A DNA stretch of 17,361 nucleotides from COE1 sp963596435 (GTDB lineage Bacteria > Bacillota > Clostridia > Lachnospirales > Lachnospiraceae): contig CAVBMG010000169.1 of the NCBI GenBank assembly GCA_963596435.1, forward strand, positions 1 to 17,361. The letters are read 5' to 3'. The number at the start of each line of letters is the position of its first letter. Positions within the stretch are counted from its first letter, which is position 1. Below, piece after piece: positions 15,852-17,361 of the stretch. Under the pieces are notes generated by a model. The model was given only the letters and a program-made list of their open reading frames with translations, did not search any database and had not been told where the DNA came from. Made by a program: the position numbers and the translations under genes.

Positions 15852-16700
15852 TTAAAATTCGTAGTTTGTGACAAGTACTTCATCGATAAGGATCCTCTTA
15901 CCGCCGTCTGCGCTGACATTGCGTCTAGCCTGAACAGTTCCTACATGATAATCCTTGTACAATTCTCTGATAAAACCACAGCAAGAGTTGGAAAGCATAA
16001 ACTTCACGCCTTTCTCTGTCAAAATGTCGCAAACTTCTTTCAACTCAATCTGCTTTTCTTCACCAAACCCATCTACCGTATATTTTGTAAAGGTTTCCTC
16101 CCCGCTTTCCGGAGGCATATAAGGCGGATCAAAATATACAAATGCCCCGGCTCTGATATGCTTAAGTGCTTTCTTATAATCTCCGCAACGAATGTCTATA
16201 CGATTCCCCGTCAGATACTCATGAATCCCCCTGATACAGTCTGCATTGATAATCTCCGGATTCTTATACTTTCCACATGGTGTATTGAAAAATCCCTGTT
16301 TGTTCACACGGTACAATCCATTAAAACAGGTTCGATTCAAATAGATTGTCCTGGCTGCCTTCTCAGTATCTGTCATTCTTCCATAAATGGCCGGTTCTCT
16401 ATCCCAGGCACGCACCTCATAGAAATAATCTACTGAATTTCTCTCCTTATGTTCCTGAAGCAGCCGAATCAACTCTTCCGGTTTATCTCTGATCACTTTA
16501 TAAGAATTTATCAGTTCAGCATTAAAATCATTGATTACAGCATACTCCGGTCTTAACCCCAGGAGTACAGCAGCCCCTCCTACAAAAGGTTCATAATATC
16601 TGGTATGAGGAGGGATAAGTGGCAGAATAGTATCAAGGAGCTGCCTTTTCCCTCCTCCCCATTTAAAGACAGGAGATAACTTTTCTTCTATTTCATCCAT
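15852..16700 (-). CDS. D12-class N6-adenine DNA methyltransferase (Dam family)
   Basis: 282 residues, the normal Dam length. It transfers a methyl group from S-adenosylmethionine to adenine N6 in DNA. Motifs in order: FKWGGGK (12-18), YEPFVGGAAVL (36-46, cofactor loop), NDFNAELINSY (57-67), YFDPPY (189-194, catalytic DPPY), SNSCCGFIRELY (237-248) and the C-terminal EVLVTNY (274-280). The recognition site cannot be read from sequence; GATC is only one option for this family. The ATG at 16700 follows AAAGAGAG. The tight join to the helicase genes suggests it supplies self-marking for the DISARM-like operon. DISARM usually uses a far larger adenine methylase (DrmMI) or a cytosine one (DrmMII), so this is a substitution. 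It might instead serve the type III system upstream, but a Dam-type enzyme is not the usual Mod subunit. Confidence 0.93.
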   Translation of the reverse strand: MDEIEEKLSPVFKWGGGKRQLLDTILPLIPPHTRYYEPFVGGAAVLLGLRPEYAVINDFNAELINSYKVIRDKPEELIRLLQEHKERNSVDYFYEVRAWDREPAIYGRMTDTEKAARTIYLNRTCFNGLYRVNKQGFFNTPCGKYKNPEIINADCIRGIHEYLTGNRIDIRCGDYKKALKHIRAGAFVYFDPPYMPPESGEETFTKYTVDGFGEEKQIELKEVCDILTEKGVKFMLSNSCCGFIRELYKDYHVGTVQARRNVSADGGKRILIDEVLVTNYEF

Positions 16701-16718
16701 AAAAAGTTCTCTCTTTCG

Positions 16719-16925
16719 TTATGATAGTTGCATTATTCGGGCTTCAAGTGCCTTTCCTAGTAATTCACAAAGCTGGCGTGCCTCATCTGCAGTCAGCGCC
16801 ACGTCTTTACCAACATTGGTGCCCGTCACCGTTAAGCCGAGCCGAGATGATACTCACGTTAGTTGCAATCGTGATTGAAAAGTCGATTTTTGCTGCCCTA
16901 CAAAGGTTGGGTCTATTGTTGTCAT
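16719..16925 (-). pseudogene. Small interrupted reading frame between res and the methyltransferase gene
   Basis: An ATG 5 bp after the Res stop codon opens a 69-codon frame that is interrupted by TGA at codon 24 (16856-16854). It then stays open for 44 more codons to a TAA at 16721-16719. The part after the TGA reads like real protein (GTNVGKDVALTADEARQL, then CELLGKALEAR, an amphipathic helix). An overlapping frame over 16896-16830 also reads smoothly (KIDFSITIATNVSIISARL) and could be the true middle if there are two compensating frameshifts, one near an A5 run. It is therefore a small gene broken by a nonsense mutation or by frameshifts, or else a sequencing fault. The product family is not recognised. 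Confidence 0.4.
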
Positions 16926-16930
16926 ATTTC

Positions 16931-17361
16931 TTACTTCGTCACCAAATCCAGCAGACTCTGATAACTGTCCACTACATCATAGACAACCTCTCCGTTGCTG
17001 ATTGCCTTGAAATGCTCTCTGGCACAGTGGATCTTCGACTCCTCAATGAGGCGCAGCTGCATGGAATTCATAGAGCCTTTTGTCTCTGCTACAAAATAGA
17101 TGTGCTTTACCGTTCCCTCATAGAAGGCAATCGCCCAGTCTGGGTTATAGTGACCCACCGGCGTAGAGATATAAAAGCCGTCCGGCAACTTCACATATAC
17201 TGCAACATTGGTATTCGTATCCAGCTCTGTAGCAAACTTTTGCTCATTGCTGGAATCATATACGATGTGGTCGTACAGATGCTTCTTTGCCTTCATAGCA
17301 TTCACGCCAAGGCGTCCCTTGATGGTCGGGTCGGTAAAGACATCCGTGCCATAATGGTCAT
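16931..17361 (-). CDS. res: Type III restriction enzyme Res subunit, C-terminal part (cut by window edge)
   Basis: The frame is open to the window edge, so only the last 142 residues are visible; the helicase part lies outside. The visible part is the endonuclease domain: LPDGFYISTPVGHYNPDW leads to FVAETKG, giving the PD-(D/E)xK site D74...E92-x-K94 (numbered from the window edge). The ending DVVDSYQSLLDLVTK is typical of the family. Res with its Mod partner cuts DNA with unmethylated type III sites after ATP-dependent translocation or sliding. A mod gene would be expected upstream, outside the window. An internal GTG at 17305 should not be taken as the start. Its presence next to the DISARM-like operon marks a defence island. 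Confidence 0.85.
   Translation of the reverse strand, partial: DHYGTDVFTDPTIKGRLGVNAMKAKKHLYDHIVYDSSNEQKFATELDTNTNVAVYVKLPDGFYISTPVGHYNPDWAIAFYEGTVKHIYFVAETKGSMNSMQLRLIEESKIHCAREHFKAISNGEVVYDVVDSYQSLLDLVTK

Noticed and set aside
1378..16700. A hidden DrmC-like phospholipase-D nuclease
   Set aside because: I looked for paired H-x-K-x4-D motifs in all the proteins and saw none; the nuclease candidates are NERD and Res only.
16719..16925. Selenocysteine or programmed stop readthrough at the TGA of the small frame
   Set aside because: No selenocysteine insertion hairpin was recognised after the TGA and the protein is not a known selenoprotein type; decay or a sequencing fault is simpler.
1..17361. 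CRISPR array, tRNA or rRNA genes
   Set aside because: No regularly spaced direct repeats, tRNA cloverleaf signatures or rRNA-like blocks were seen on either strand.

Overview
The window looks like a defence island from a low-GC Firmicute, probably a Clostridia/Lachnospiraceae-type organism. That reading rests on strong GGAGG-type ribosome binding sites, moderate to low GC, and IS21- and possibly IS66-type insertion remnants. It is inference, since no rRNA or other marker gene is present. Every real gene lies on the minus strand, so the biological order runs from high to low coordinates.

Region A (17361-16719): the 3' end of a type III restriction subunit (Res, PD-(D/E)xK nuclease part) enters from beyond the window edge. 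It is followed 5 bp later by a small interrupted reading frame.

Region B (16700-6967): five tightly spaced genes (gaps of 2-14 bp), read as one operon. They are a Dam-family D12 adenine methyltransferase, an SF1 (UvrD-like) helicase with a nuclease-like N-terminus that seems to have lost its active site, an SF2 helicase of the DISARM DrmA type, a DUF1998 protein of the DrmB type, and a NERD-nuclease/SF1-helicase fusion. DrmA and DrmB are the DISARM core. The usual DISARM partners DrmC (phospholipase-D nuclease), DrmD (SNF2 helicase), DrmE and the large DrmMI or DrmMII methylases are not visible in the window. The operon is therefore a DISARM-like composite in which Dam, two SF1 helicases and a NERD nuclease occupy those positions. 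A plausible reading is that Dam marks self DNA and the helicase/nuclease set attacks unmodified invading DNA.

Region C (6966-6770): a junction holding a near-perfect 62-bp palindrome, whose arms each carry a GGAGG box on opposite strands, plus a short fragment that may be a transposon gene start.

Region D (6769-1378): a visibly more AT-rich three-gene module. It encodes a HelD-like SF1 helicase with a long coiled-coil insert and two unrecognised acidic proteins that appear to share one winged-helix plus alpha/beta unit. This module is the strongest candidate for something undescribed.

Region E (1377-1): an internally deleted IS21-family remnant abuts the promoter region of a WYL-domain transcriptional regulator. 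A small palindrome sits inside that candidate promoter, suggesting autoregulation. No tRNA, rRNA, CRISPR array or convincing intrinsic terminator was seen.
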